Shown: piece after piece, positions 6,260 to 13,746 of the stretch
Numbering within the stretch: position 1 is the first letter of the stretch
Layout of the letters: each line of letters begins with the position of its first letter
NCBI GenBank assembly: GCA_964582225.1
Contig: CAZORA010000047.1
Coordinates: 1-14,004 of the forward strand
Source of the DNA: Dokdonella_A sp964582225
Lineage (GTDB): Bacteria > Pseudomonadota > Gammaproteobacteria > Xanthomonadales > Rhodanobacteraceae
DNA length: 14,004 nucleotides
Direction of reading: 5' to 3'
Made by a program: the position numbers and the translations under genes
The notes under the pieces: model-generated
The model's input: the letters and a program-made list of their open reading frames with translations, nothing else
Told to the model about the DNA's origin: nothing
The model's database searches: none

Positions 6260-8866
6260 TCAACCGACCGCCTCGCCGGCACGGTGCGCCACCCAGGCGC
6301 CGATCAGGGCCGATGCGTAGGGAATCGACTGCGCGGCGAGGATTGCGATCCACAGCCGGCCCTCGATATAACCGAAGCCGCTGGAATTGATCATGCCGAC
6401 GATGCAGGCGAGCAAGGCGAGGAACAGCAGCAGCTCCTCGGTGACCGCCGTGAAGGGATTGGGGCGCTTGCCGAGGCGGCGGCTTTTCGCGGTGCGGATG
6501 AATTCTCCTCGCTTGCGCCACAGGCCCTCGAAGATGCCGCGCGCGATCGCGTGGGAGAGCCCCATGCTGGCGACGGATGCGGCCAGCGTATCGCGCCAGC
6601 TGCAGGGCACCCGCGCGCGGTAGAGAATGATCCCGAAGGCCGCCTTGAACAGGAAGAAGGCGATCAGCGGCACCAGGAACAGATACATCGGCAGCATGAA
6701 GTATCGGGGCGCCAGCACCATGCCGAGCGTCCACAGCAGGGCCAGCACGGTGAACACCAGATGCAGGGCGTCGCCGAACCAGGAGAACCAGCCGGTCAGG
6801 AAGTGGAAGCGCTGGCCGCGGCTCAGCGGTGAAGCGCGCGAGGTCAGCCAGCTCCAGCGCGCCTTCAGGATCTGCATCGCGCCGAAGGCCCAGCGCGCGC
6901 GCTGCGACTTGTAGGCCTTGAAGTCGGCCGGCGTCAGCCCGCGGCCCATGATTTCATCGACGTAGATCAGCTCGTAGCCGGCGTGCATGAGGCGCAGGCC
7001 GAGCTCGGCGTCCTCGCAGATGGTCCACTCCGACCATCCGCCGGTGGCCTGCAGCAGATCGCGGCGCACCATGGTCATGGTGCCGTGCTGGATGATCGCG
7101 TTGCGCTCGTTGCGGTGGTGCATGCCGATGCGGAAGAAGCCGTCATACTCCCAGCTGGTCATGCGGCGAAAGGCGTTGTGCTGCCAGTCGCGGTGCGCCT
7201 GCGGACACTGCACCACGGCGATCTTCGGGTTTTCGAAGTAGCCGGTCAGGGCGCGCAGCCAGTCGCTGCGCACTTCGTAGTCGGCGTCGACCACCGCGAC
7301 CACCTCGGCGCGCGGATCGCAGACTTCGAGCCCGTAGTTGAGCGCGCCGGCCTTGAAGCCCGGCCACGGCTCCAGATGAAAGAAGCGGAAGCGCGGACCG
7401 AGCGCGGCACAGTGTGCCTGCACCGGCTGCCAGATCGCCGGGTCTTTGGTGTTGTTATCGAGAACGATGACCTCGTAGTTCTCGTAGTCGAGCGCGGCCA
7501 GCGAATCGAGCGTCAAGATCACCATTTCCGGCGGCTCGTTGTAGCAGGCCAGGTGGATCGAGACGAAGGGTTGAGCGGCGTCCGCGGCGGGCTGCAGCAA
7601 ATGGAATTCGCGCAGCCAGCGCGGCCGCCACAGCACCTCGGTGAACTCGAAACCGTTGATCAGCAGGATCAGGATGATCGCGAGCTGGGCCGGCAGCAGC
7701 AGGCTCAGCATGGTCCAGTCGAAGGGGTTCAGATAGAAGTCGTAGGGCAGGGTGGCCATCCATATCAGCACCGACACCGCGAGCTGCACCAGCGCCAGGA
7801 AGAAGGCGATCCCCGGCGCGCGGAAGCGGATGAAGTGCCGCGCGAAGAGAAACATCGGCACGAGCGCGAGCAGTGAGGCCGTCAGTGCCTTCCACGGCCA
7901 GGAAGGGTCTTCCACCACCGGCCCGATAAAGGCGAACTTCGCCTCGCGGCTGGCGTTGAGCACGCCCCAGTAGGCTTCCGCGCGCCCGCCCAGCGCTTCC
8001 TTCCAGGGCTGATCGATGGCTTCCATGACGTAGTAGTCGATGCCCTCGCGGGCGGCGACGTTGAACCAGTCACGCAGGAAGTGCGCCTCGTTGGCCAGCG
8101 ACGGCTTGGCGTACTTGCGCCGGTCGCCGTTCGAGGGCCAGCCGACCTCGCCGATCACCACCGGCTTGCCGGGGGAGATTTCCTCGACCAGCTCCTGCGC
8201 GGCGCGGTACTGACCAAGCACGAAGCCGACGGCATCTTTGCGTGGAATCTGCTCCCAGTAGGGCAGCACGTGCAGAGTGACGAAATCGACGTGGCGAATC
8301 AGCTCGGGGTTACGCTGCCAGGTATCGAGCGGCTCCGCCGTGGAGACCGGCACGTCGAGCTGGGCGCGCGCGCGGTCCAGATAGGCGGCCAGAGCCCGCG
8401 GCCCCAGCTCACCGCGCAGGATCACCTCGTTGCCCACGATGACCCGATCAATGTTGGCGTTCTTGCGCGTCAGGGCAATCAGCGCCGCAAGTTCGCTCTC
8501 ATTGCGTTCGGCGCGGCCCTCGATCCAGGCGCCGGCCATGACCTGCATGCCGTACGCCGCGGCGATCCGTGGGATTTGCGGGTTCTCGGCCGAGGAATAG
8601 GTGCGCAGGCGTTTCGTATAGTGTGCCAGCAGGCGGATGTCGCTGGTGAGCTCGGCTTCGCTCGGAAACAGTCCGCGCGTCGGATCCTGGTGGCGCTGCG
8701 AGGGGTTGAAGGCCAGGCCGCCGATTGGACCGTGCCAGTCGGCGACCTCGACCGGGCGATTGAGGTACGCCCACAGGGCGACGTTGAGCAGCGCGACCAG
8801 GATGGTCAGGCTCGAGGCGCGCCAGAATGACTTCCGCACCACGGGCGGTTGGACGACTGCGGACAA
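6260..8866 (-). CDS. ndvB: NdvB-like beta-glucan synthase: periplasmic GH17 domain fused to membrane GT2 glycosyltransferase
   Basis: This 868-residue inner-membrane enzyme resembles NdvB of Pseudomonas aeruginosa and Bradyrhizobium, which makes cyclic beta-1,3(-1,6) glucans of the periplasm. After membrane helix 1 (about 16-35) comes a GH17 domain, about 45-320. It has the acid/base E147 in VGNEV and nucleophile E240 in VIGEVGWPS, so this domain should be catalytic and could cleave, branch or cyclise the chain. Three helices (about 326-404) lead to a cytoplasmic GT2 domain with ACYNEPPE (440-447), DAD (527-529), ED (618-619) and QRARW (655-659). These are the marks of processive UDP-sugar synthases. 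Several helices close the protein. The start is TTG at 8866, because an in-frame TGA lies 11 codons upstream with no ATG or GTG between; GTG codons 9 and 10 are alternatives. It is 72 bases downstream of the TVP38-like gene. Confidence 0.92.
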   Translation of the reverse strand: MSAVVQPPVVRKSFWRASSLTILVALLNVALWAYLNRPVEVADWHGPIGGLAFNPSQRHQDPTRGLFPSEAELTSDIRLLAHYTKRLRTYSSAENPQIPRIAAAYGMQVMAGAWIEGRAERNESELAALIALTRKNANIDRVIVGNEVILRGELGPRALAAYLDRARAQLDVPVSTAEPLDTWQRNPELIRHVDFVTLHVLPYWEQIPRKDAVGFVLGQYRAAQELVEEISPGKPVVIGEVGWPSNGDRRKYAKPSLANEAHFLRDWFNVAAREGIDYYVMEAIDQPWKEALGGRAEAYWGVLNASREAKFAFIGPVVEDPSWPWKALTASLLALVPMFLFARHFIRFRAPGIAFFLALVQLAVSVLIWMATLPYDFYLNPFDWTMLSLLLPAQLAIILILLINGFEFTEVLWRPRWLREFHLLQPAADAAQPFVSIHLACYNEPPEMVILTLDSLAALDYENYEVIVLDNNTKDPAIWQPVQAHCAALGPRFRFFHLEPWPGFKAGALNYGLEVCDPRAEVVAVVDADYEVRSDWLRALTGYFENPKIAVVQCPQAHRDWQHNAFRRMTSWEYDGFFRIGMHHRNERNAIIQHGTMTMVRRDLLQATGGWSEWTICEDAELGLRLMHAGYELIYVDEIMGRGLTPADFKAYKSQRARWAFGAMQILKARWSWLTSRASPLSRGQRFHFLTGWFSWFGDALHLVFTVLALLWTLGMVLAPRYFMLPMYLFLVPLIAFFLFKAAFGIILYRARVPCSWRDTLAASVASMGLSHAIARGIFEGLWRKRGEFIRTAKSRRLGKRPNPFTAVTEELLLFLALLACIVGMINSSGFGYIEGRLWIAILAAQSIPYASALIGAWVAHRAGEAVG

Positions 8867-8938
8867 GGAGATTCTCGCGACCGGTGAACGACAGGCTCAG
8901 CGAACGCGCGGCAGCATAGCGGAAGGCTGCGTCAAGCC

Positions 8939-9652
8939 TCAATTGCGCCCGTCACCCGCGCTGTGTGCGCGACGCAGCTTGCCAATCGCGATCGGCAGCA
9001 GCGCCAGAAGCGCCATGCCGAGCAGCGGCAGCAGCACCCGTCGGTGGGTGAACAGGTTGAGCGAGACGCTGCCCTCGCGCACGATGGTGTCTCCAAGTCC
9101 GGCGCCGAGCGCGGTTTCGAAGGCGATCATCACGCTGCCGCCGAGCGCGGTTGCCAGAGTGAACAGCCACCACGGGCAGCGCAGCCAGGCGAGCGCCACG
9201 GTCACCGCGCCAAAAGGGAAGAACGGCACCAGGCGCAGGAACATCGTGTAGCTGAGCGGCCAGGTGTGAAACCCCGTGCGCAGGTGGGTCACCAGCGCGG
9301 GCTCGTGGCGACTGCCAGCGGCGAAGGCGGCGCGGCTCGCGCCGAACAAGATCAGCGCACCGAGCGTGGTGCCGAGGGCCGATAGAGCGGCGCCGATCAC
9401 GGTACCGAACAGGATTCCGCCCGCGAACACGACCACGATCGCGCCCGGCAGCCCGGTTGCGACCGCCAGCATCATGATGCCGATCTGGGTCAGGCCCGAA
9501 CGCAGCGGATGGGCCGCTATGAAGGCCTGCAGCTCGGCGCGCTGGTGGGCGACGTGATGTGGATCGAAGCGCTCCAGTGCGCCCGAAGCGAGCAGCACCA
9601 AGCCAATCGCGATCAGCACCAGCAGGGGCAACAGAGGGCGTAGGCGTTTCAT
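8939..9652 (-). CDS. TVP38/TMEM64-family (VTT domain) inner-membrane protein
   Basis: This 237-residue polytopic membrane protein belongs to the TVP38/TMEM64/DedA-like superfamily, members of which are implicated in lipid scrambling or undecaprenyl-phosphate recycling. Its own substrate is unknown. After an N-terminal helix (about 7-24) comes the family core, LPGAIVVVFAGGILFG (68-83), then a glycine-rich helix ending in FGASR (103-107). The re-entrant-loop signature RLVPFFPFGAVTVA (140-153) follows. Family members usually have asparagines after PF (as in PFNLVN); here they are G and T. Two further helices occupy about 160-185 and 205-224. The ATG at 9652 gives MKRLRPLL; the ribosome binding site is weak. 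The start lies only 18 bases after the stop of the HExxH gene, so the two are very likely co-transcribed, possibly coupled. A lipid-carrier role would suit a downstream glucan synthase. Confidence 0.91.
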   Translation of the reverse strand: MKRLRPLLPLLVLIAIGLVLLASGALERFDPHHVAHQRAELQAFIAAHPLRSGLTQIGIMMLAVATGLPGAIVVVFAGGILFGTVIGAALSALGTTLGALILFGASRAAFAAGSRHEPALVTHLRTGFHTWPLSYTMFLRLVPFFPFGAVTVALAWLRCPWWLFTLATALGGSVMIAFETALGAGLGDTIVREGSVSLNLFTHRRVLLPLLGMALLALLPIAIGKLRRAHSAGDGRN

Positions 9653-9670
9653 CCATCAATCATCGGCAGC

Positions 9671-11098
9671 TCACTCGAACGCGCCGCGGAAGATCTCGTC
9701 AGCCTGGTAGATACCGAAAACGCCGGTCTTGCGCACGCGGAAGGTGACCTTCTTTGCGACGTGGTCGAACACCACGTCGCTGTCGGGCAGTTGCTCCAAC
9801 GGTGTCGCAGTTCCGTAGCCGCACCAGTTCTCCAGATAGTAGACCTTGAAATTGAGCGGGTTGACGTCGATCGGACCGGTCGGTGGGTAGATTGGATTCC
9901 GTTGGTGGGCATAGGAGTAGGTGATGGTCGAGCCTTCCGCAAAAGACACGACCGAGGGCTGCGGGACGCCATCGTGCGGCATGGGTTTGATCAGCATGAA
10001 GGTCGTGGTGAAGTCCACAAACGGATGGTCCGTTGCGAGACAGGTCGGTTGTTCGAGCAGGAGCTGGCCCGTGACGTCGTCGAGGCTCACCGCGCTGAGC
10101 CAGAACGATCCGTCCGCGAAGCCATCGTTGAACTGGTAGACCGTGTCGGTCAGCCGCTGTCCAGTGAAGGTCCTGCCCACTTCCTGCGGCGCAAACATGC
10201 CGCTGGAAAGGAAGGGCGCGCTGGTATCGACCCCAAGACGCTCGTCGAAGGCCTCGCGAAATTGCCGCACGCTGGTCATCGCACGGGAGCCGAACGGAAG
10301 CTGGAAGCCCAGATCGTTCTGGTACAGCCAATCCAGTCGCTGCATCGCCCAGCGCAGGTCGGCTTCATTCGCCCCTACCGCCTGACAGAGATCGTAGAGC
10401 AGCTGGGTGGCGACCCAGTCCAGCCGCGAGTCGCACAGTCCGGTCAGCGGGGGGATGTCATCTCGAACGCGATAGGTCCAATACTGGGGCAGCGCTTCGT
10501 AGGAATATCGATGGCGGAAGAACAGCAGGGTGTGCGCGTACTCGTGGATCGCGAGGATCTGGGAGGTGCGCAGCTGCGCCTCGGTCGGCGTGAAATAGTC
10601 GATCAACCCGTCCTGTTGCTTGTTCCACAGGAACAGGCAAGCCTTACCGTGGAAGATCGTGTCGTTCCCGTCGGGGCCATAGGGCATGTAGTAAGTCGAA
10701 TATCCGGTGATCCCCGGCGTGTAGCCGGAGCAGATCGAATTCTCCTCGTAGGCGATGTCGACCGGACGCAATTCGGGCGTCACATCTACTCCGCTCAAGA
10801 CGAGCAGGTCCTCTCGGGCGGCGGCGAAGCCATCGCTGGCCGCCTGCAGCGTGGCCAGCGGAATCGGGCACGGGCTTTGGCAGACGATACGGAACGAGGT
10901 CTGGCCCGGCTCCTGATAGGTCGTGTAGCTGACGCCCTCGAGCGTGTCCGTACCGACGATGAGGCTGGCCTGCGCCGCCGGCAGAAGGCAGAGCAACGCC
11001 AGCGCGCCGATGCGACAGGTGACCCTGCGCAAGCCGGTCCATCGCGCAGGGCGAGCAGCGTTCGCGGTAGCGTCGTTGGTGACCATCCACTTCAACAT
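9671..11098 (-). CDS. Secreted HExxH-motif protein, probable zinc metallopeptidase of unknown family
   Basis: I do not recognise a named family. The 475-residue product begins with a long basic leader (R18, R24, R25, R29) and a hydrophobic core, about 30-40, ending AAQA before S45. This is a signal-peptidase I-like site, so export is expected. HEYAH at 185-189 is a zinc-site HExxH motif inside AIHEYAHTLLFFRHRYSYEA. E201, with 11 residues between it and H189, is a candidate third ligand of gluzincin type. Eight cysteines after the leader (C73, C77, C123, C154, C222, C238, C353, C426) suggest periplasmic disulfides. The C-terminal half, from about 310, is beta-rich. The ATG at 11098 follows GGGAG with a 6-base spacer; longer upstream readings lack any such site. 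It is the first gene of the minus-strand run. By eye its base composition seems slightly less GC-rich than its neighbours; I did not compute this. Confidence 0.85.
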   Translation of the reverse strand: MLKWMVTNDATANAARPARWTGLRRVTCRIGALALLCLLPAAQASLIVGTDTLEGVSYTTYQEPGQTSFRIVCQSPCPIPLATLQAASDGFAAAREDLLVLSGVDVTPELRPVDIAYEENSICSGYTPGITGYSTYYMPYGPDGNDTIFHGKACLFLWNKQQDGLIDYFTPTEAQLRTSQILAIHEYAHTLLFFRHRYSYEALPQYWTYRVRDDIPPLTGLCDSRLDWVATQLLYDLCQAVGANEADLRWAMQRLDWLYQNDLGFQLPFGSRAMTSVRQFREAFDERLGVDTSAPFLSSGMFAPQEVGRTFTGQRLTDTVYQFNDGFADGSFWLSAVSLDDVTGQLLLEQPTCLATDHPFVDFTTTFMLIKPMPHDGVPQPSVVSFAEGSTITYSYAHQRNPIYPPTGPIDVNPLNFKVYYLENWCGYGTATPLEQLPDSDVVFDHVAKKVTFRVRKTGVFGIYQADEIFRGAFE

Positions 11099-11210
11099 GA
11101 CCGACTCCCGGTTCAGCTTTCTGGAACGAAATGGAAGTACCTGCGAGCGTCCAGCGGGCTTCGTGCCCGACCTTCGGCATGGGCCATGCCCTGCTCGGCG
11201 CGCCATGATA

Positions 11211-11225
11211 CCGCGGCCGCCGCGG
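11211..11225. other. CCGCGG hairpin in the divergent intergenic region
   Basis: CCGCGG (11211-11216) and CCGCGG (11220-11225) are separated by CCG, giving a perfect 6-bp inverted repeat in the 188-base gap between the HExxH gene and the antiporter gene. It could be an operator or just GC-rich sequence. No convincing promoter pair was found in this gap. Confidence 0.25.
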
Positions 11226-11286
11226 GTTCCATCGAGGGACCGGGCGCCGCTACCATCGCCTCCCCGCAGCTTGAAGTAAAAAGCAC

Positions 11287-13092
11287 ATGCTCGAACTCGG
11301 AGCGCTGCTGAGCGGCCTGCTGCTGATCGGCTTTCTCGCGCAGTGGGTGGCCTGGCGCACCCGCCTGCCGGCCATCCTCTACCTGTTGCTTGCCGGTATC
11401 GTGCTCGGACCGGTGAGCGGGCTGTTCGATCCGGACCGCACGCTCGGCGCGCTGCTTTTTCCAACGGTCTCACTGGCGGTGGCTCTGATCCTGTTCGAGG
11501 GCAGCCTGACCCTGCGCTTTGCCGAACTGCGGGGCATCGGCCGTGCGGTGCGCGGCCTGGTCAGCTACGGCGCGCTGGTCGCGCTGCTGCTACTGGCGGC
11601 GGCAGCGCACTGGATCGCCGGTCTCGGCTGGCAGCTGGCGTTTCTGTTCGGCGCGCTGACCTGCGTCACCGGGCCGACCGTCATCATGCCGATGCTGCGC
11701 ACCCTGCGCCCCAACGCGCGAATTGCCGGCGTGCTGCGCTGGGAAGGTATCGTGATCGACCCGCTCGGCGCGCTGTTTGCAGTGCTGGTGTTCGAGGCCA
11801 TCGTGTCGCGCGCCGAGGGTCACTCGCTGGGGGTGTTCGCCTTCACCATCGTCGCCGGCGCGGTGCTTGGCCTGGCCATGGCCTGGGCGCTCGGCTGGCT
11901 GCTGCGGCGCCAGCTCATTCCCGAGTATCTGCAGGCCTACGGCACCCTGGTCGCGGTGCTCGCCGCCTTCAGCCTGTCCAACCTGCTGGCGCGGGAGTCG
12001 GGTCTGCTTGCGGTCACCATCATGGGCATCGTGCTTGGCAACCGCGACGACGTCCACATCGATCACATCATGGACTTCAAGGAGCATCTGTCCACCCTGC
12101 TGGTGTCAATGCTGTTCGTGGTGCTGGCCGCGCGGCTGCAGTGGCCGCTGCCGCCCGGCATGCTGCTGGGCGGCATCCTGGTGTTTCTCGCCGCGCAGTT
12201 CATCATTCGCCCGATCTCGGTGTGGGTGGCGACTCTCGGCAGCGCGCTCGATTGGCGCGAACGCACGCTGCTCGGTTACGTGGCGCCGCGCGGCATCGTC
12301 GCCGCATCGGTATCGGCGCTGTTCGCGCTGCGCCTGGAGCAGATCGGCATTCTCGGCGCCGACGCCCTGGTGCCGTTGGTTTTCATCCTGATCATCGGCA
12401 CCGTGCTGCTGCAGAGCGCGACCGCGCGGCCGCTGGCGGTGTGGCTCAAGGTGGCTGCACCCGAGCCCAACGGAGTGCTGATCTTCGGCGCCGACGCGGT
12501 GGCGCGAGCCGTCGCGCAGGCGCTCCATGCGCGCAAGCTGCCGGTGCTGCTGGCCGACGACGACTGGGAGGGCATCAGCGCCGCGCGCATGGCAGGACTG
12601 CCGACCTTCTACGGTACGCCGACCTCACAGCACGCGGTGATGAACCTCGATCTGAGCGGCATCGGCTACCTGCTGGCCATGTCGACCCGGCGCGAACAGA
12701 ATTCGCTCGCCTGCCTGCAGTACGAGCAGGAATTCGGCCGTCAGGGCGTGTTTCGCCTGCGCGTGCTGGACCCCGAGCAGGCGGGCGTCCGCGACGCCAT
12801 CGCCGGCGCGCTGCAGGGGCGCGCCCTGTTCGGTCCCGACGTGACCCATGCGCGGGTCGCCGAGCTGCTGGCCGCAGGCTGGCGCGTGCGTACCACCGAG
12901 CTGAGCGACGCCTTCGGCTGGAAGGATCTGGTTGCCCGCAGCGGGCCCGATCCGCTGCTGCTCTTTGCCATCGACGGCAGCGGCCGGCTGCATGTCGCCG
13001 ACGAGCGCCACACGCTGCAGCCGCGCGCCGGCTGGACCGTGATCAACCTCGCTGCGCCCGCCGCCGAGCTGGCGCAGGCGGCCGCCGCCTGA
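11287..13092 (+). CDS. CPA1-family cation:proton antiporter with C-terminal Rossmann-like (TrkA-N-type) domain
   Basis: The 601-residue protein has a 12-13 helix antiporter domain, about 1-390, followed by a soluble cytoplasmic domain of about 210 residues. CPA1 transporters exchange Na+ or K+ for H+ in the inner membrane. EGIVIDPLGALFA (153-165) carries the transport aspartate D158. Many NhaP-type members have ND here, so ID resembles electroneutral variants lacking the asparagine. CVTGPTVIMPML (126-137) is the unwound-helix signature and YVAPRG (331-336) holds the conserved arginine R335. VLIFGADAVARAVAQAL (397-413) starts a Rossmann fold like TrkA-N/KTN. The expected GxGxxG is reduced to GADAVA, but the acidic end of strand 2 (ADDD, 423-426) is kept, so nucleotide binding is uncertain. 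The C-terminal part (530-601) may be a RCK-C-like remnant. The ATG at 11287 has no strong ribosome binding site. Ion specificity cannot be told. Confidence 0.92.
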   Translation: MLELGALLSGLLLIGFLAQWVAWRTRLPAILYLLLAGIVLGPVSGLFDPDRTLGALLFPTVSLAVALILFEGSLTLRFAELRGIGRAVRGLVSYGALVALLLLAAAAHWIAGLGWQLAFLFGALTCVTGPTVIMPMLRTLRPNARIAGVLRWEGIVIDPLGALFAVLVFEAIVSRAEGHSLGVFAFTIVAGAVLGLAMAWALGWLLRRQLIPEYLQAYGTLVAVLAAFSLSNLLARESGLLAVTIMGIVLGNRDDVHIDHIMDFKEHLSTLLVSMLFVVLAARLQWPLPPGMLLGGILVFLAAQFIIRPISVWVATLGSALDWRERTLLGYVAPRGIVAASVSALFALRLEQIGILGADALVPLVFILIIGTVLLQSATARPLAVWLKVAAPEPNGVLIFGADAVARAVAQALHARKLPVLLADDDWEGISAARMAGLPTFYGTPTSQHAVMNLDLSGIGYLLAMSTRREQNSLACLQYEQEFGRQGVFRLRVLDPEQAGVRDAIAGALQGRALFGPDVTHARVAELLAAGWRVRTTELSDAFGWKDLVARSGPDPLLLFAIDGSGRLHVADERHTLQPRAGWTVINLAAPAAELAQAAAA

Positions 13093-13114
13093 GCGGAGTC
13101 GCTTGCCGCACACT

Positions 13115-13129
13115 CGGCCTCGAAGGCCG
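13115..13129. terminator. Hairpin between convergent antiporter and deaminase genes
   Basis: CGGCCT (13115-13120) pairs perfectly with AGGCCG (13124-13129) around CGA, in the 93-base gap between two convergent stop codons. There is no T-tract on either strand. It has the same CGA loop and placement as the hairpin at 1833-1849, suggesting a shared style of transcript end. Confidence 0.4.
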
Positions 13130-13185
13130 GTCGATGCCCGGCGAATGGCTGCGGTCGCGCTTCACCCGGAGTCTCGTTCGGTGCT

Positions 13186-13746
13186 TCAGTAACGCTCGCC
13201 ACCCGCTTCGGCATAGCGCGCGAACAGCGCGCGCGCCTGATCGCGCCGCAGGTCGCGGCGCACACGAATTCCACGTCGCTCCAGTTCGCCGATCCAGTCC
13301 GCCGGCAGCGGTCCTTCGTCGAACTCCGAAAGCTCCATCACGTCCTCGGCGCGAGCGCCGATCAAAAGCTCGTCGATTCCGGCCCAGATGCAGGCGCCGT
13401 AACATTGACAGCAAGGCTGCGCGCTGGTCGCCAGCGTGAAGCGTTCGCCGCCCAGGTTCAGGCGGTGGCGCCGCAATCGCTGCTGTGCGCCGAGCAGAGC
13501 CAGCATTTCGGCGTGTGCCAGCGAGCAGGCCTGCGGCAGTACGCGGTTCACGCCCGCGGCGACCACCTGTCCGCCGGCGTCGAATATCGCCGCGCCAAAC
13601 GGCCCGCCTCCATCGCGCTCGATATTGCGGCGCGCCAGCTCGATCGCCAGCGCGATTTGCTCGTCGGCGCTCGCAAACCTCCGACTCGGCTCGACGTACT
13701 CACCGAGCCATGCCGGCAGCTTCAGCCGCAGGTCCAGTTCGATCAT
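13186..13746 (-). CDS. Cytidine/guanine-deaminase-superfamily zinc deaminase
   Basis: This 186-residue protein has the zinc deaminase signature. HAE at 78-80 supplies the zinc ligand H78 and the proton shuttle E80, and PCCQC at 111-115 supplies ligands C112 and C115. GGGPFGAAIFD (46-56) precedes them. The later LSEFDEGPLPADW and IRVRRDLRRDQA segments recall the guanine deaminase/nucleoside deaminase branch more than cytidine deaminase or tRNA-specific TadA. The substrate is probably a purine or pyrimidine base or a related ring, but cannot be fixed. It is likely cytoplasmic. The end, AGGERY, is a little shorter than relatives I recall ending GGxIYNGR. The ATG at 13746 (MIELDLRL) is chosen because the frame upstream is low-complexity arginine- and alanine-rich sequence typical of non-coding GC-rich DNA. 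TATCAT on the minus strand at 13758-13753 lies only 6 bases before the ATG. Confidence 0.88.
   Translation of the reverse strand: MIELDLRLKLPAWLGEYVEPSRRFASADEQIALAIELARRNIERDGGGPFGAAIFDAGGQVVAAGVNRVLPQACSLAHAEMLALLGAQQRLRRHRLNLGGERFTLATSAQPCCQCYGACIWAGIDELLIGARAEDVMELSEFDEGPLPADWIGELERRGIRVRRDLRRDQARALFARYAEAGGERY

Noticed and set aside
6183..6734. Upstream extension of the sugE frame to 289 codons
   Set aside because: The extension overlaps the 3' end of the glucan-synthase gene in another frame. The ATG at 6182 gives the exact 105-residue SugE length.
9761..11311. Plus-strand open frame of 516 codons opposite the HExxH gene
   Set aside because: It has no signal, motif or ribosome binding site. 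The minus strand shows a signal peptide, HExxH and a proper ribosome binding site.
11099..11473. Upstream extension of the HExxH frame to 600 codons
   Set aside because: It would run into the divergent antiporter gene and bury the signal peptide; the ATG at 11098 has GGGAG at good spacing.
11343..13439. Plus-strand open frame of 698 codons overlapping the antiporter in another frame
   Set aside because: The product is arginine- and alanine-rich without membrane segments and runs into the deaminase gene; the antiporter frame is clearly the real one.
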